The notes under the pieces are model-generated. The model made no database searches. It saw only the letters and a list, made by a program, of their open reading frames with translations, and was not told the origin of the DNA. From assembly GCA_020721585.1 (NCBI GenBank), contig DYMK01000001.1, positions 1 to 64,000 on the forward strand: DNA of 64,000 nucleotides. The letters run 5' to 3'. Position numbers and translations under genes: made by a program. Source of the DNA: Sulfuricurvum sp. (GTDB lineage Bacteria > Campylobacterota > Campylobacteria > Campylobacterales > Sulfurimonadaceae). This document shows positions 1 to 7,771 of the stretch, piece by piece. Positions within the stretch are counted from its first letter, which is position 1. Every line of letters begins with the position of its first letter.

Positions 1-1
1 G

Positions 2-601
2 AACTCCACAACACTGGGATTTTGGCGTATTTTTGCTAAGACATTAGGAAGTCTTTTGAGCAATTTTGATTCTACTAGAGCGGCTGGTTCTCAGCAACGG
101 CAGTATTTCTTGATAGTTTTTTTAGGATTTACGATCATGTTTGCTTTCTTTGGTTATGACGATTATATTGATTACCGAATTCCCTTCCCTTCTTTACGTG
201 AAATGACACTCAGCGAAGGGAATTTAACCAGAGTCAAAAAAGGGAAGGTTTTACACTTTCAGCTCACAACAAACCAAGGGGAAAAGATTTTGTTTGCAGG
301 TAATCTTACGCATGAATCAGGATTATTTTATAATAAAGAGACCAAGGAATGGTTAAGTCATCCTGCAACAGTGCGGTGGTTTCAATTCCCTTCTGGAGAA
401 CGTGGGATGATGGAAGTATGGGTAGAAGGCACGCAATATCGTGATATGCAAGAGACCATTAAGCGATTTAATGATGGAAAAAATAATCATACTTTCATCA
501 CGCTAGCTTTAATTTCTATCGGAATATGCTTACTATTATTCATCTTTGAATTTATCTACGTCAAAAAAATCTTAACAATGGAGGCAAACAATGGCAATTA
601 A
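2..601 (+). CDS. Small membrane protein of unknown function, 5' end outside the window
   Basis: The frame is open from base 2, so the gene either begins before the window or uses an internal TTG at 56. The protein has a hydrophobic stretch near its start ([18 protein letters not shown]), a soluble middle of about 100 residues, and a second membrane segment near the C-terminus ([20 protein letters not shown]). I recognise no family. Its stop overlaps the start of the next gene (591). Two candidate immunity genes alternate with toxin-like genes just downstream, so this could be the immunity partner of a toxin lying left of the window. That is inference from position only. Confidence 0.6.
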   Translation, partial: NSTTLGFWRIFAKTLGSLLSNFDSTRAAGSQQRQYFLIVFLGFTIMFAFFGYDDYIDYRIPFPSLREMTLSEGNLTRVKKGKVLHFQLTTNQGEKILFAGNLTHESGLFYNKETKEWLSHPATVRWFQFPSGERGMMEVWVEGTQYRDMQETIKRFNDGKNNHTFITLALISIGICLLLFIFEFIYVKKILTMEANNGN

Positions 602-1652
602 TGGTGCAGCAACAGCAGGGAATCTAATATGGCAAGAGGGGGCAACAACCATCCAACTTACCGATGGGGTAAAAAGTCTATCTTCGGATTCGGGTACAAC
701 AGTAGAACTTAGTCTAAATGTAACCGCAGGAAGCACGGGGATCATTGGGTCTGGAACCTCCTTCGCAGAGCTTATTAGTGGTCTTGCCACAGGGGAAAGT
801 AGTGCAACGAAAGTACTGGGAGTAGCATCAAAAGTCCTCGCAGTGCCAGCTGGTCTAGCCAATATTGGGTTGTTTGTGAATGAGCTTACTGATAAGAAAG
901 GAGCTAACGGTGAGTTAGGAGGCGTAGAAACCAACACCGCACTTAATGCGATTGGGGGTGCGATGGGTATTATCGCAGTAACCCCCTTTGTAACGGGTGG
1001 AGCGGTTATAGCACTGGGAATTGGCGCAGTTGGATTAACCGCATTTACCCTCATACGAGGAGGAGAAGCAACCTTAAAAGAAGAATTTGGATCGGTATTT
1101 GTACCCTATTCTAGCCTTACCCCCAATCAACGTACAGAACTAGCAACCATGATCACCGCAGGTTCCCAACAACCATGGCTGTATGGGCAAAACATTCCCA
1201 AAGTCGGTGATCCGCTCTACGATCTGTATAAAGCAACGCGCGACTGGTGGAAACATGAACTCGGTCACATTTCCGATACCGTCAACTCCCTCTGGGAACA
1301 AGCCCGCAACTGGATCGCCCGCTATGACCCCCTCGCCCTCGACCTTGATGGCGATGGGATCGAAACGGTAGGGGTTAATGCCACCACCCACATCCTCTTT
1401 GACCATAACAACGATGGGATAAAAACGGGGACAGGTTGGGTCAACGGAGATGATGGTCTCTTGGTGCTGGATCGTAATGGCAATGGGGTGATTGATAATG
1501 GTTCAGAGTTATTTGGGGATGGTACTATGGTCAATGGGATTAAGGCGACCGATGGGTTTAGTGCGTTGCGCTTTCGTCACCCTGAACGTGTTTCAGGGTC
1601 TAAGAGGGAGGTGAATAATCTTGATTTTAACAAGAAAAAGGCGGTGGCATAA
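591..1652 (+). CDS. Toxin-like secreted protein with hydrophobic Gly/Ala-rich N-terminus and truncated calcium-binding C-terminus
   Basis: 353 residues. A strong GGAGG lies just before the ATG. Residues about 50-170 are rich in Gly, Ala, Val and Ile with membrane-compatible runs ([33 protein letters not shown]). Residues about 238-325 form the module seen in large RTX-type secreted proteins: [45 protein letters not shown], an Asp/Asn/Gly pattern that suggests calcium binding. The module then stops abruptly and the protein ends in about 25 residues encoded by a hairpin repeat ([11 protein letters not shown]). The C-terminal cassette is nearly identical to that of the gene at 2200, while the N-termini differ. 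A membrane-active toxin released by type I secretion is plausible, but no transporter is in view. Confidence 0.7.
   Translation: MAINGAATAGNLIWQEGATTIQLTDGVKSLSSDSGTTVELSLNVTAGSTGIIGSGTSFAELISGLATGESSATKVLGVASKVLAVPAGLANIGLFVNELTDKKGANGELGGVETNTALNAIGGAMGIIAVTPFVTGGAVIALGIGAVGLTAFTLIRGGEATLKEEFGSVFVPYSSLTPNQRTELATMITAGSQQPWLYGQNIPKVGDPLYDLYKATRDWWKHELGHISDTVNSLWEQARNWIARYDPLALDLDGDGIETVGVNATTHILFDHNNDGIKTGTGWVNGDDGLLVLDRNGNGVIDNGSELFGDGTMVNGIKATDGFSALRFRHPERVSGSKREVNNLDFNKKKAVA
1302..1634 (+). repeat. Direct repeat, copy 1: shared C-terminal cassette
   Basis: About 333 bases nearly identical to 2650-2985, from the codons for [11 protein letters not shown] through the calcium-binding module and hairpin repeat to the codons for NNLDFNK. 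Differences are scattered and mostly synonymous, and copy 2 has one extra codon near its end. This suggests recent duplication or gene conversion. Confidence 0.9.
1573..1634 (+). repeat. Hairpin repeat (RHPERVSGS type), copy 1
   Basis: Perfect 7-bp stem CCCTGAA (1580-1586) and TTCAGGG (1592-1598) around a 5-base loop, followed by a conserved tail. The repeat is read in frame and supplies the last residues of the upstream protein. Related copies are at 2921-2985 and, inverted, at 3691-3765. Confidence 0.85.
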
Positions 1653-2198
1653 ATGAATGAATTAGAAACAGAAAATGAAAAACCTTTATTGGTTGTCAGA
1701 TATGTATGGTGGAAGGTGATTTGGAAGCTATTTTTTCCAATATCCTTTGGATTGATTATTGGAATAGGAATGGCGTATGGTTTTTTTGGTGATGTTCAAT
1801 CTGGATGGAGCAAAGAGTTGATTGCCGTATTATTTCTTTGGATAGTCATAATTTTCGGTAGTCTTTTTATGCTATTTATGACAATTCTATTTAAAAAAGT
1901 AGAATTCTACAGTGATAAAGTAAGCCAAGAGTGGTACATTTTTGGTAAGCGTGAAATTAAATATCAAGATGCTTATTTGATTATCTCCCATATTCCTTCT
2001 GTATCATCTTTGATTTTAATTAAACCAAGGGACAAATTTCACCTGGTCTATTGCTATATTGATAAAAGCTTGATATCTGTGATTAATAGAGGAAAATTTT
2101 TAACAGTATTGTCGAAAGTTTCTCATCGTAATTCTGATGAATTTAACAATAAAGGTAGAACAACCTTTAATCCATTTATAAAAAATCAAGGAGCATAA
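1653..2198 (+). CDS. Small two-helix membrane protein, candidate immunity protein
   Basis: 181 residues, no family recognised. Two hydrophobic segments (about residues 22-45, [20 protein letters not shown], and about 58-85, [20 protein letters not shown]) are followed by a soluble C-terminal domain of about 95 residues, a layout reminiscent of bacterial PH-domain membrane proteins. The gene follows the toxin-like gene without a gap and is clearly AT-richer than the shared cassette before it. An integral membrane protein directly behind a putative membrane-active toxin fits an immunity role, but that is inference. Its first codons (TAAATGAATGAA) resemble the repeat copy at about 3680, so the start may lie on repeat-derived sequence. 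Confidence 0.65.
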   Translation: MNELETENEKPLLVVRYVWWKVIWKLFFPISFGLIIGIGMAYGFFGDVQSGWSKELIAVLFLWIVIIFGSLFMLFMTILFKKVEFYSDKVSQEWYIFGKREIKYQDAYLIISHIPSVSSLILIKPRDKFHLVYCYIDKSLISVINRGKFLTVLSKVSHRNSDEFNNKGRTTFNPFIKNQGA

Positions 2199-2199
2199 C

Positions 2200-3003
2200 A
2201 TGGCAGACAATAACACGACACAAGACAATCTTCAAAGCATCACTCTCGGTTTTGATGGCGTAATGGCAATGATAGGAACAACAGCTGGATTGATACCTGG
2301 AAAACAAGCTGAAGTGTTTGCAGCTTCATTTGGTGTAATGAATGGAACCATTACGGGTGTAATTGGTTTTGAAGGGTCATCACAAGCACAAACTGATCTT
2401 GAAAAAGCATTACTTGGGACATTGGTTGGAACAGTATCAGGTATCTTGATTGCGGCTGCATTAACTGCAGTTGGTGCAGCCACGCCAATTATTATTTTGG
2501 GTGCAGGTGCAACAGCCTTGGCCACTGGCTTGACGGGTGATTGGCAATATGATAAATATACAGCAGCTCAGAAAACTTTTTTTGATTGGGTAGTAAAAAA
2601 CAACTATGATTTAGAAATCAAAGACCTCGTCAACGACTTTTTCAACTTCGCCCGCAACTGGATCGCCCGCTATGACCCCCTCGTCCTTGACCTTGATGGT
2701 GATGGGATCGAAACGGTTGGGGTTAATGCCACCACCCACATCCTCTTTGACCATAACAACGATGGGATAAAAACAGGGACAGGTTGGGTCAACGGGGATG
2801 ATGGTCTCTTGGTGCTGGATCGTAATGGCAATGGGGTGATTGATAATGGTTCCGAACTCTTCGGGGATGGTACGATGGTCAATGGGGTCAAGGCGACTGA
2901 TGGGTTTAGTGCGTTGAATTTTCGTCACCCTGAACGTGTTTCAGGGTCTAAAAAAAGTGCGATGAATAATCTTGATTTTAACAAGGTAAGGGGGGTGGGG
3001 TAA
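2200..3003 (+). CDS. Second toxin-like protein sharing the calcium-binding C-terminal cassette
   Basis: 267 residues; GGAG precedes the ATG. Residues about 15-130 are Gly/Ala/Thr-rich and include a long hydrophobic hairpin ([40 protein letters not shown]). This part is unlike the N-terminus of the gene at 591. From residue about 150 ([19 protein letters not shown]) to the end the protein is almost identical to its neighbour, including the truncated [19 protein letters not shown] module and the repeat-encoded tail ([11 protein letters not shown]). Variable N-terminus, constant C-terminus and a following small gene resemble polymorphic toxin cassettes. Function is not proven; a pore-forming role is suggested only by hydrophobicity. 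Confidence 0.7.
   Translation: MADNNTTQDNLQSITLGFDGVMAMIGTTAGLIPGKQAEVFAASFGVMNGTITGVIGFEGSSQAQTDLEKALLGTLVGTVSGILIAAALTAVGAATPIIILGAGATALATGLTGDWQYDKYTAAQKTFFDWVVKNNYDLEIKDLVNDFFNFARNWIARYDPLVLDLDGDGIETVGVNATTHILFDHNNDGIKTGTGWVNGDDGLLVLDRNGNGVIDNGSELFGDGTMVNGVKATDGFSALNFRHPERVSGSKKSAMNNLDFNKVRGVG
2650..2985 (+). repeat. Direct repeat, copy 2: shared C-terminal cassette
   Basis: Second copy of the cassette at 1302-1634, offset by 1348 bases. Sequence upstream (N-terminal domain) and downstream (candidate immunity gene) does not match between the copies, so the boundaries are sharp. Confidence 0.9.
2921..2985 (+). repeat. Hairpin repeat, copy 2
   Basis: Same stem CCCTGAA (2928-2934) and TTCAGGG (2940-2946) with the same loop CGTGT as copy 1, and a longer tail (AAAAAAAGTGCGATGAATAA) that matches the inverted copy 3 better than copy 1 does. 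Confidence 0.85.
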
Positions 3004-3578
3004 TGGAAAATAATCGCAATATAGAATTCAATAAAATGACAATAATTAAGAAATTTATATACGTCATAGTTGGATTAGTCTTGATGTATGCAATCAATTT
3101 TCTTTATACACATACATTGCCTGGAAATACTATAAGTAATAAACCTGTACAAACATTCATTTTTAATGAAATTCAATATGACATTTCAAGCTTAACAGAT
3201 TGGAAGTTATTTGATGGGTTCATAACTATGTATTACAAAAATGGCAAGATAAAAGGGGTTACCAATTTTAGGAATGGAAAAAGGGAGGGATTACGAAAAT
3301 TATGGTATGAAAATGGACAAATTGAATATGAAATACCATTTGAAAATAATCAAGTTAATGGAATTCTTAGACAATGGTATTCCAATGGAAAGAAAAAAAG
3401 TATTAGTAACCATGTTAATGGCAAATTAGCTGGGATGAGCTATGTTTGGTATGAAAATGGGCAACTAGGCATAGAAATTGAGTATTACCAAAATAACACT
3501 ATTGGTATTCATCGAAAATGGGATCAGGATGGGAAACTCATTTTTGATAACAATTCATCAATAAACACAAACAAATAA
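3003..3578 (+). CDS. MORN-like repeat protein resembling YwqK-family antitoxins, candidate immunity protein
   Basis: 191 residues. One N-terminal membrane segment (about 15-36, KKFIYVIVGLVLMYAINFLY) is followed by four tandem repeats of about 22 residues with the pattern W/Y-Y-x-N-G-x (MYYKNGKIKG, LWYENGQIEY, QWYSNGKKKS, VWYENGQLGI). This pattern is typical of the MORN-variant family annotated as YwqK-type antitoxins, which neutralise polymorphic toxins. The ATG overlaps the stop of the toxin-like gene (TAATG), implying translational coupling. The gene is much AT-richer than its partner. The immunity role is inferred from family resemblance plus position. Confidence 0.7.
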   Translation: MENNRNIEFNKMTIIKKFIYVIVGLVLMYAINFLYTHTLPGNTISNKPVQTFIFNEIQYDISSLTDWKLFDGFITMYYKNGKIKGVTNFRNGKREGLRKLWYENGQIEYEIPFENNQVNGILRQWYSNGKKKSISNHVNGKLAGMSYVWYENGQLGIEIEYYQNNTIGIHRKWDQDGKLIFDNNSSINTNK

Positions 3579-3615
3579 CCGCCAATTCACGTCATAAGTG
3601 CAATACCTATGCTTT

Positions 3616-3697
3616 TTAGCTTGCGTCTAAAACCGTACCATAAAAAACTTCAAATGGTGTTTTGTGTTTCATTCATTTAGGCTGCCTTTTGTTGGAT
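3616..3697 (-). pseudogene. Decayed C-terminal end of an IS30-like transposase
   Basis: The minus strand, read from about 3694, gives NKRQPK-stop-MKHKTPFEVFYGTVLDAS-stop. This aligns residue for residue with the usual IS30-family C-terminal motif NNRPRKCLNYKTP, with the Cys codon changed to TGA. Only the end of the transposase remains and no terminal inverted repeats were identified. The family call is from memory of the motif and is tentative. It directly continues hairpin repeat copy 3. Confidence 0.45.
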
Positions 3698-3765
3698 TTC
3701 AATATCGAGATTATTCATCGCACTCTTTTTAGACCCTGAAACGAGTTCAGGGTGACGGGAAAAAG
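3691..3765 (-). repeat. Hairpin repeat, copy 3, inverted
   Basis: On the minus strand: CCCTGAA (3752-3746), loop CTCGT, TTCAGGG (3740-3734), then a tail matching copies 1 and 2 (AAAAAGAGTGCGATGAATAA). It lies in the gap between the candidate immunity gene and waaA and is not part of a complete gene. Confidence 0.8.
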
Positions 3766-3798
3766 TAAATCACTTTGGTTTTGAGTGACTAAGAAATT

Positions 3799-4950
3799 TT
3801 AGTCCAAATACTCCATCACCTGATCCAAATCAATGGTTCCGGTAATGGTAGATTTGGGTAAGGTTTCGGCTTCGATCAACGCCCCTGAGATTCCATCACT
3901 GCTCACAAACTGAACCGAAGAGACGTATTTAAAAAGCTCTTTTTGCAAAAAGATATGCTCTCCGGTGATAATTTTACACCCAAAATGGGCAGGTTCGAGG
4001 GGATTGTGTCCACCAATGGGGGCGAAAGCTCCCCCCAAAATCGCCACATCGCTGATGGCATAAAAATTATTGAGTTCCCCCATTGCATCGATGAGCGTGA
4101 TGTCACTTTTGAGGTGATGCGATTGGCTCCATGCTGAGAAACTTAATTCATGGAGGGTGTCGCGGATCATCGTCTCAACCTCTGAAAACCGTTCAGGGTG
4201 ACGGGGGACGATGAGCAATTTGGCAAAAGGGTTATGTTTACGGTAGGTATGAAACCCCTTGAGAATCCCCATTTCTTCCCCCTCGTGGGTGCTAGCAGCA
4301 ACGATGAGTGTCCCTTTGGGTTTGAAATAGCGTTGATGGATTTGAATTTTTTGGGCGAGTTTAATGTTGCCAACTACCTGAACGTTGCGCGCGCCTAAGG
4401 CGATAAATCGATCTCGATCCACTTCACTTTGGCATAAAATCGTATCACAGTGGGCAAAAAGACGTTGATAAAACCAGCGCATTTTATAGTATTTTGGAAA
4501 ACTTCGATCACTGATACGGGCATTTAGGGCAATTACCTTGGCACCACGCAACGTGGCGATACGAAAGAGTAAATACCAAAACTCCGCTTCTAAAATGACC
4601 ACTTTTTGGGGTCGTCGAATCCATATCCACAACCACGGTTCAAAAGGCAAATACCGCACCTGTGCTTCATAGCGTGAGGCGGTTTCATACCCCGTGTGGG
4701 TGATGGTCGTAATAGCGATGTTACGCCCTTTGAGTCGCTCCATAAGGGGGGAGAGGGCTTTGGCTTCTCCCAGTGAACAGACATGAAACCACACATCATG
4801 GGGACGAAAAGGGGGATTGCGATACAGAAAAAAACGGGAGGGAAGGGAAAAACGGTATTTTTGTTTTAAGGATAAAAAAAGGATAAAAGGGAGTGCCACC
4901 CCAAAAAGGGCGAGGGCAAGGAGCGTGTACAAAAAATCAAATACCCGCAC
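3799..4950 (-). CDS. waaA: 3-deoxy-D-manno-octulosonic acid (Kdo) transferase
   Basis: 383 residues, slightly short for the family. It transfers Kdo from CMP-Kdo to lipid A precursor at the inner membrane, starting the LPS core. An N-terminal membrane anchor (FLYTLLALALFGVALPFILFL) precedes a GT-B fold. Family hallmarks seen: HVCSLGEAKALSPL near residue 60, ITTITHTGYE, ALNARISDRS, the conserved VPRHPERF near residue 245, and GGHNPLEPAHFG near residue 325. It ends a run of five closely spaced minus-strand genes from the TPR protein (7753). The HPER residues here belong to the enzyme motif, not to the nearby hairpin repeat. Confidence 0.93.
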   Translation of the reverse strand: MRVFDFLYTLLALALFGVALPFILFLSLKQKYRFSLPSRFFLYRNPPFRPHDVWFHVCSLGEAKALSPLMERLKGRNIAITTITHTGYETASRYEAQVRYLPFEPWLWIWIRRPQKVVILEAEFWYLLFRIATLRGAKVIALNARISDRSFPKYYKMRWFYQRLFAHCDTILCQSEVDRDRFIALGARNVQVVGNIKLAQKIQIHQRYFKPKGTLIVAASTHEGEEMGILKGFHTYRKHNPFAKLLIVPRHPERFSEVETMIRDTLHELSFSAWSQSHHLKSDITLIDAMGELNNFYAISDVAILGGAFAPIGGHNPLEPAHFGCKIITGEHIFLQKELFKYVSSVQFVSSDGISGALIEAETLPKSTITGTIDLDQVMEYLD

Positions 4951-4958
4951 GGATAAAC

Positions 4959-5681
4959 TTACGCGTCCGTTGATTCAGAAGGCTCAAGGTACAACAACCG
5001 ACCACAATGGGGACACATTGTGATCTCTTCTCCTCGGATAACTTCGGCATACACTTTATCACTGAGTGCCATATAACACCCCATGCACGCTTGATTACGA
5101 ACGGGGACAGCAGTGGTGTTTTTCGCCCAACGACGAATTTTTTGGTAAAACGAAAGTCCTTTTTGGTTCATTGCCCCCACAAGGGTCTCTTTTTTGGCGA
5201 AAATAAGGGTACGCGCCTCATGAATATGGGACAATTTAACATCGACTTCAGCTTTAACGCCAATAAGTTTTTCGTCAATATCATTGGCACGGGTTTGCAA
5301 ATCACCAATTTTGGTTTTTTTGTGATCTATCAATTTTTCTAAACGTCCAATCTCTTCGTTGGCAAAGTTGATTTGCTCTTTAGCAATCTCCTCTTCCAAT
5401 TGGAGTGCTTTCATTTCACGTTCAGTTTTAATGTCGTTGCTTTTTTTGGCATTTTCGTCAATTTTTGTCGAAAGTTCCGCAAGGTGGAGCTCATTTTTTT
5501 GTTTTTTAATCTGCTCCTCTTTGATCTCATCACTGAGGTTTGAAATCTCTTGGAGCAATGCTTTGTGAGTTGCTAAAAGTGCGTCATACTGAAGGTTTGC
5601 TTCGTCAATTTGTGGCTCGAACGCATCGATCTCTTTGTCAATTAACGACAATTCGATTAGTTGCTCTAAATGTTTGTTCAT
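4959..5681 (-). CDS. Coiled-coil protein with C-terminal zinc ribbon
   Basis: 240 residues from the chosen start (MNKHLEQLIELSLIDKEI). An ATG at 5705 is also in frame, but AAAGG sits correctly only in front of the 5681 ATG. Residues about 10-175 are a long charged coiled coil (repeated Glu, Lys, Ile, Leu), followed by a four-cysteine zinc ribbon, CMGCYMAL and CPHCGRLLY, near the end. This is the architecture of the widespread C4-type zinc-ribbon family, whose exact role is unknown; nucleic-acid or protein binding is assumed. It sits between the NIF3-like gene and waaA, a neighbourhood compatible with co-transcription. Confidence 0.82.
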   Translation of the reverse strand: MNKHLEQLIELSLIDKEIDAFEPQIDEANLQYDALLATHKALLQEISNLSDEIKEEQIKKQKNELHLAELSTKIDENAKKSNDIKTEREMKALQLEEEIAKEQINFANEEIGRLEKLIDHKKTKIGDLQTRANDIDEKLIGVKAEVDVKLSHIHEARTLIFAKKETLVGAMNQKGLSFYQKIRRWAKNTTAVPVRNQACMGCYMALSDKVYAEVIRGEEITMCPHCGRLLYLEPSESTDA

Positions 5682-5706
5682 ACGCTGCCTTTGGGGGTGC
5701 TTCATC

Positions 5707-6429
5707 TCAATGGTAAGTGAAGGGGTTTTGTGATGGCGAAATTATAACACTCAAACCTAATTTTTCCAAGTGTCTTGCCAGAATCGTCCCAAAATAGTGT
5801 TCACTTTCATAATGACCGATGTCCAAAAGGGAGATTCCCAACGCTTTTGCCTCCATCGCATCGTGATATTTGATGTCACCGGTCAAAAGGCAATCTGCTT
5901 CCATGTTACGCATCAACGAGACTCCCGAACCGGTCACCAATGCACCCCGACCAATCCATATATGCGATTGCACTCCCCGCAAGATTTGAAGATTCAACCG
6001 TTGTTTTACCCGAGTGGAAAATGCGTCAAACGAATCATTCACCTCAAAATAGGTGACAAACCCCTCTTTAAACGCGATGTCATACCCCAACACGTCCGTA
6101 GCAACATAGTCATTGAGATGCGTTTGGTCAAAATGGGTGTGCATGGCGATATTGGAAATATTTTTGCGCATCATTTGAGTGAGAAGATTGGCGGGATAGT
6201 GTTGGGCATTGAGCTGTTTGAGACCACTAAAAATTAAGGGGTGGTGAGTGATGAGAAGAGTATTGTCCGGAAGCGCGTGAATCAAGGCTGCATCCACATC
6301 AATTGAGAGGGCAATAGTGGAGATCTCTTGGTCGAAATCCCCTACTATTAAACCTGAATTATCCCATTTCTCTTGGAGAGCAAAGGGGGAGAGATGATCC
6401 AAAAAGGTGTAAATTTCGCGTAGTTTCAT
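5707..6429 (-). CDS. NIF3-like / DUF34 metal-binding protein
   Basis: 240 residues. Family features: EKWDNSGLIVGD near residue 20, ITHHPLIFSGLK (metal-binding His pair) near 60, MHTHFDQTHLN near 95, and GHYESEHYFG near 205, which together make the dinuclear metal site of NIF3/YbgI proteins. Members are often annotated GTP cyclohydrolase 1 type 2 homologues, but the physiological substrate is not settled. Its ATG overlaps the stop of the upstream NYN gene (ATGA), so the two are probably translationally coupled. Confidence 0.87.
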   Translation of the reverse strand: MKLREIYTFLDHLSPFALQEKWDNSGLIVGDFDQEISTIALSIDVDAALIHALPDNTLLITHHPLIFSGLKQLNAQHYPANLLTQMMRKNISNIAMHTHFDQTHLNDYVATDVLGYDIAFKEGFVTYFEVNDSFDAFSTRVKQRLNLQILRGVQSHIWIGRGALVTGSGVSLMRNMEADCLLTGDIKYHDAMEAKALGISLLDIGHYESEHYFGTILARHLEKLGLSVIISPSQNPFTYH

Positions 6430-7166
6430 CGGTCATAACTCCTTTTTTTACGGGCCAATCGGACATAAATCGCCTGTGACCCTGAGAGGGGATCGGAGTA
6501 CTTAAACTCAAAAACCTTTAACCCTTCCACCAAATCAATGAGCTTACGATACCCAAAACTTCGAGGGTCAAATTCGGGTAATTTATTGATGAGATTTTGC
6601 CCCACCGCCCCCATGTACGACCATCCCGCTTCGTTCATCGTATCTTCTACGGCGTTGCGTACCCATTCCAGTAACGCTTTTTCATCGTGTTTGACCTGAG
6701 GGGCTGCGATCACGGGTGCGGTAGCAGAGCGTCGTAAATTTTCGGTATAGATAAATTTATCGCACGCCCCAATAAACGATTTGGGTGTTTTTTGCTCCCC
6801 AAAACCGTACACTTTGACCCCCGATTCACGGATACGACTGGCAAGCCGTGTAAAATCGCTATCGCTGGAGACGATGCAAAATCCATCAAAATTTTTGGTA
6901 TACAGCAGATCCATCGCATCGATGATCATCGCGCTATCGGTCGCATTTTTCCCTGTGGTGTAGGCAAATTGTTGCATCGGATGGAGACCATGCTCAAGAA
7001 GTTCATGTTTCCAACTTTTGAGTTTAGTGTCCGTCCAATCGCCATAAATACGCTTAACGCTGGCAATACCATGGGAGGCGATCTCATCGAGTAATCCTGC
7101 GATAATCGAGGGTTGGGAGTTATCCGCATCGATGAGTACCGCTAAACGGGCTTGGTTTTGGTTCAT
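6426..7166 (-). CDS. NYN-domain (LabA/DUF88-like) protein with LOTUS-like C-terminus
   Basis: 246 residues. Residues about 1-145 form a PIN-like NYN domain with the acidic metal-site residues expected of this nuclease fold: LIDADN near residue 12, DSAMIIDAMD near 75, and SSDSDFTRLASRIRESG near 97. Residues about 170-240 (KLPEFDPRSFGYRKLIDLVE) resemble the OST-HTH/LOTUS module that often follows NYN domains and may bind RNA. RNA cleavage or binding is therefore likely but not shown. ATGA overlaps link it to the TPR gene before it and the NIF3-like gene after it. Confidence 0.85.
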   Translation of the reverse strand: MNQNQARLAVLIDADNSQPSIIAGLLDEIASHGIASVKRIYGDWTDTKLKSWKHELLEHGLHPMQQFAYTTGKNATDSAMIIDAMDLLYTKNFDGFCIVSSDSDFTRLASRIRESGVKVYGFGEQKTPKSFIGACDKFIYTENLRRSATAPVIAAPQVKHDEKALLEWVRNAVEDTMNEAGWSYMGAVGQNLINKLPEFDPRSFGYRKLIDLVEGLKVFEFKYSDPLSGSQAIYVRLARKKRSYDR

Positions 7167-7753
7167 GAAAGTTCCTTAAGTGCATTTGACGCTTGGGGGA
7201 AATCTTCTTGCAATGCTAATGCTTTATGATACATTTGTACCGCGTCTGATTTTTGATCCATTGCGACCAATAAATTGCCGTAGTTGTAATAGGTCACCGC
7301 ATATTCAGCGTCAATGCGCAACGCTTTTTCGTAATGCTCTTCCGCGGTGGCAAATTCCCCTTGGGCTTTGTAGACCGAAGCGATGGCGTTGTGGATGAGA
7401 TCATCCTCATCATTGAGATGTAACGACTGAAGATACAAGGCAATAGCACGATCATTGTTCCCCAATTTAGCTTGGATAAAAGCGCATCGGTTGAGGATCT
7501 CACAGCTATTGGGACGCACTTCATTGGCACGAGAGAGTTTTTCCCACGCCCGCTCTAAATCCCCCTCGTTGTACGACTCATCCGCCTCTTCCAGTAAGCT
7601 ATGGGCAAGATCGTTAACCTCTTTGGGCTTGGATTCTAGGGGAGTCACGTCGATGATCGTTTGGTGTTGATCTTCGAGCGTTTGGATATGGCGATAGATT
7701 TGGTAGGCAAAATATCCTGCCACTCCAAACATAATCAGGGCGAATAAACTCAT
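7163..7753 (-). CDS. Membrane-anchored TPR protein
   Basis: 196 residues. A single N-terminal membrane segment (SLFALIMFGVAGYFAYQIY) is followed by about four tetratricopeptide repeats; the clearest units are around AFIQAKLGNNDRAIALY, IASVYKAQGEFATAEEHYEKAL and YYNYGNLLVAMDQKSDAVQMY. TPR proteins scaffold protein complexes, and the partner here is unknown. It is the first gene of the five-gene minus-strand group ending with waaA, and its stop overlaps the NYN start. The AT-rich island genes begin 18 bases upstream. Confidence 0.82.
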   Translation of the reverse strand: MSLFALIMFGVAGYFAYQIYRHIQTLEDQHQTIIDVTPLESKPKEVNDLAHSLLEEADESYNEGDLERAWEKLSRANEVRPNSCEILNRCAFIQAKLGNNDRAIALYLQSLHLNDEDDLIHNAIASVYKAQGEFATAEEHYEKALRIDAEYAVTYYNYGNLLVAMDQKSDAVQMYHKALALQEDFPQASNALKELS

Positions 7754-7771
7754 GTGTCTCCTTTGGATAAT

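Noticed and set aside
572-1054. Minus-strand 160-residue frame opposite the first toxin-like gene
   Set aside because: It is a Pro/Ala/Val-rich shadow of the Gly/Ala-rich coding strand, without ribosome site or known domain.
4180-4206. Another copy of the RHPER-type hairpin repeat inside waaA
   Set aside because: The match is limited to the codons of the conserved Kdo-transferase motif VPRHPERF, and the second stem arm and tail of the repeat are missing.
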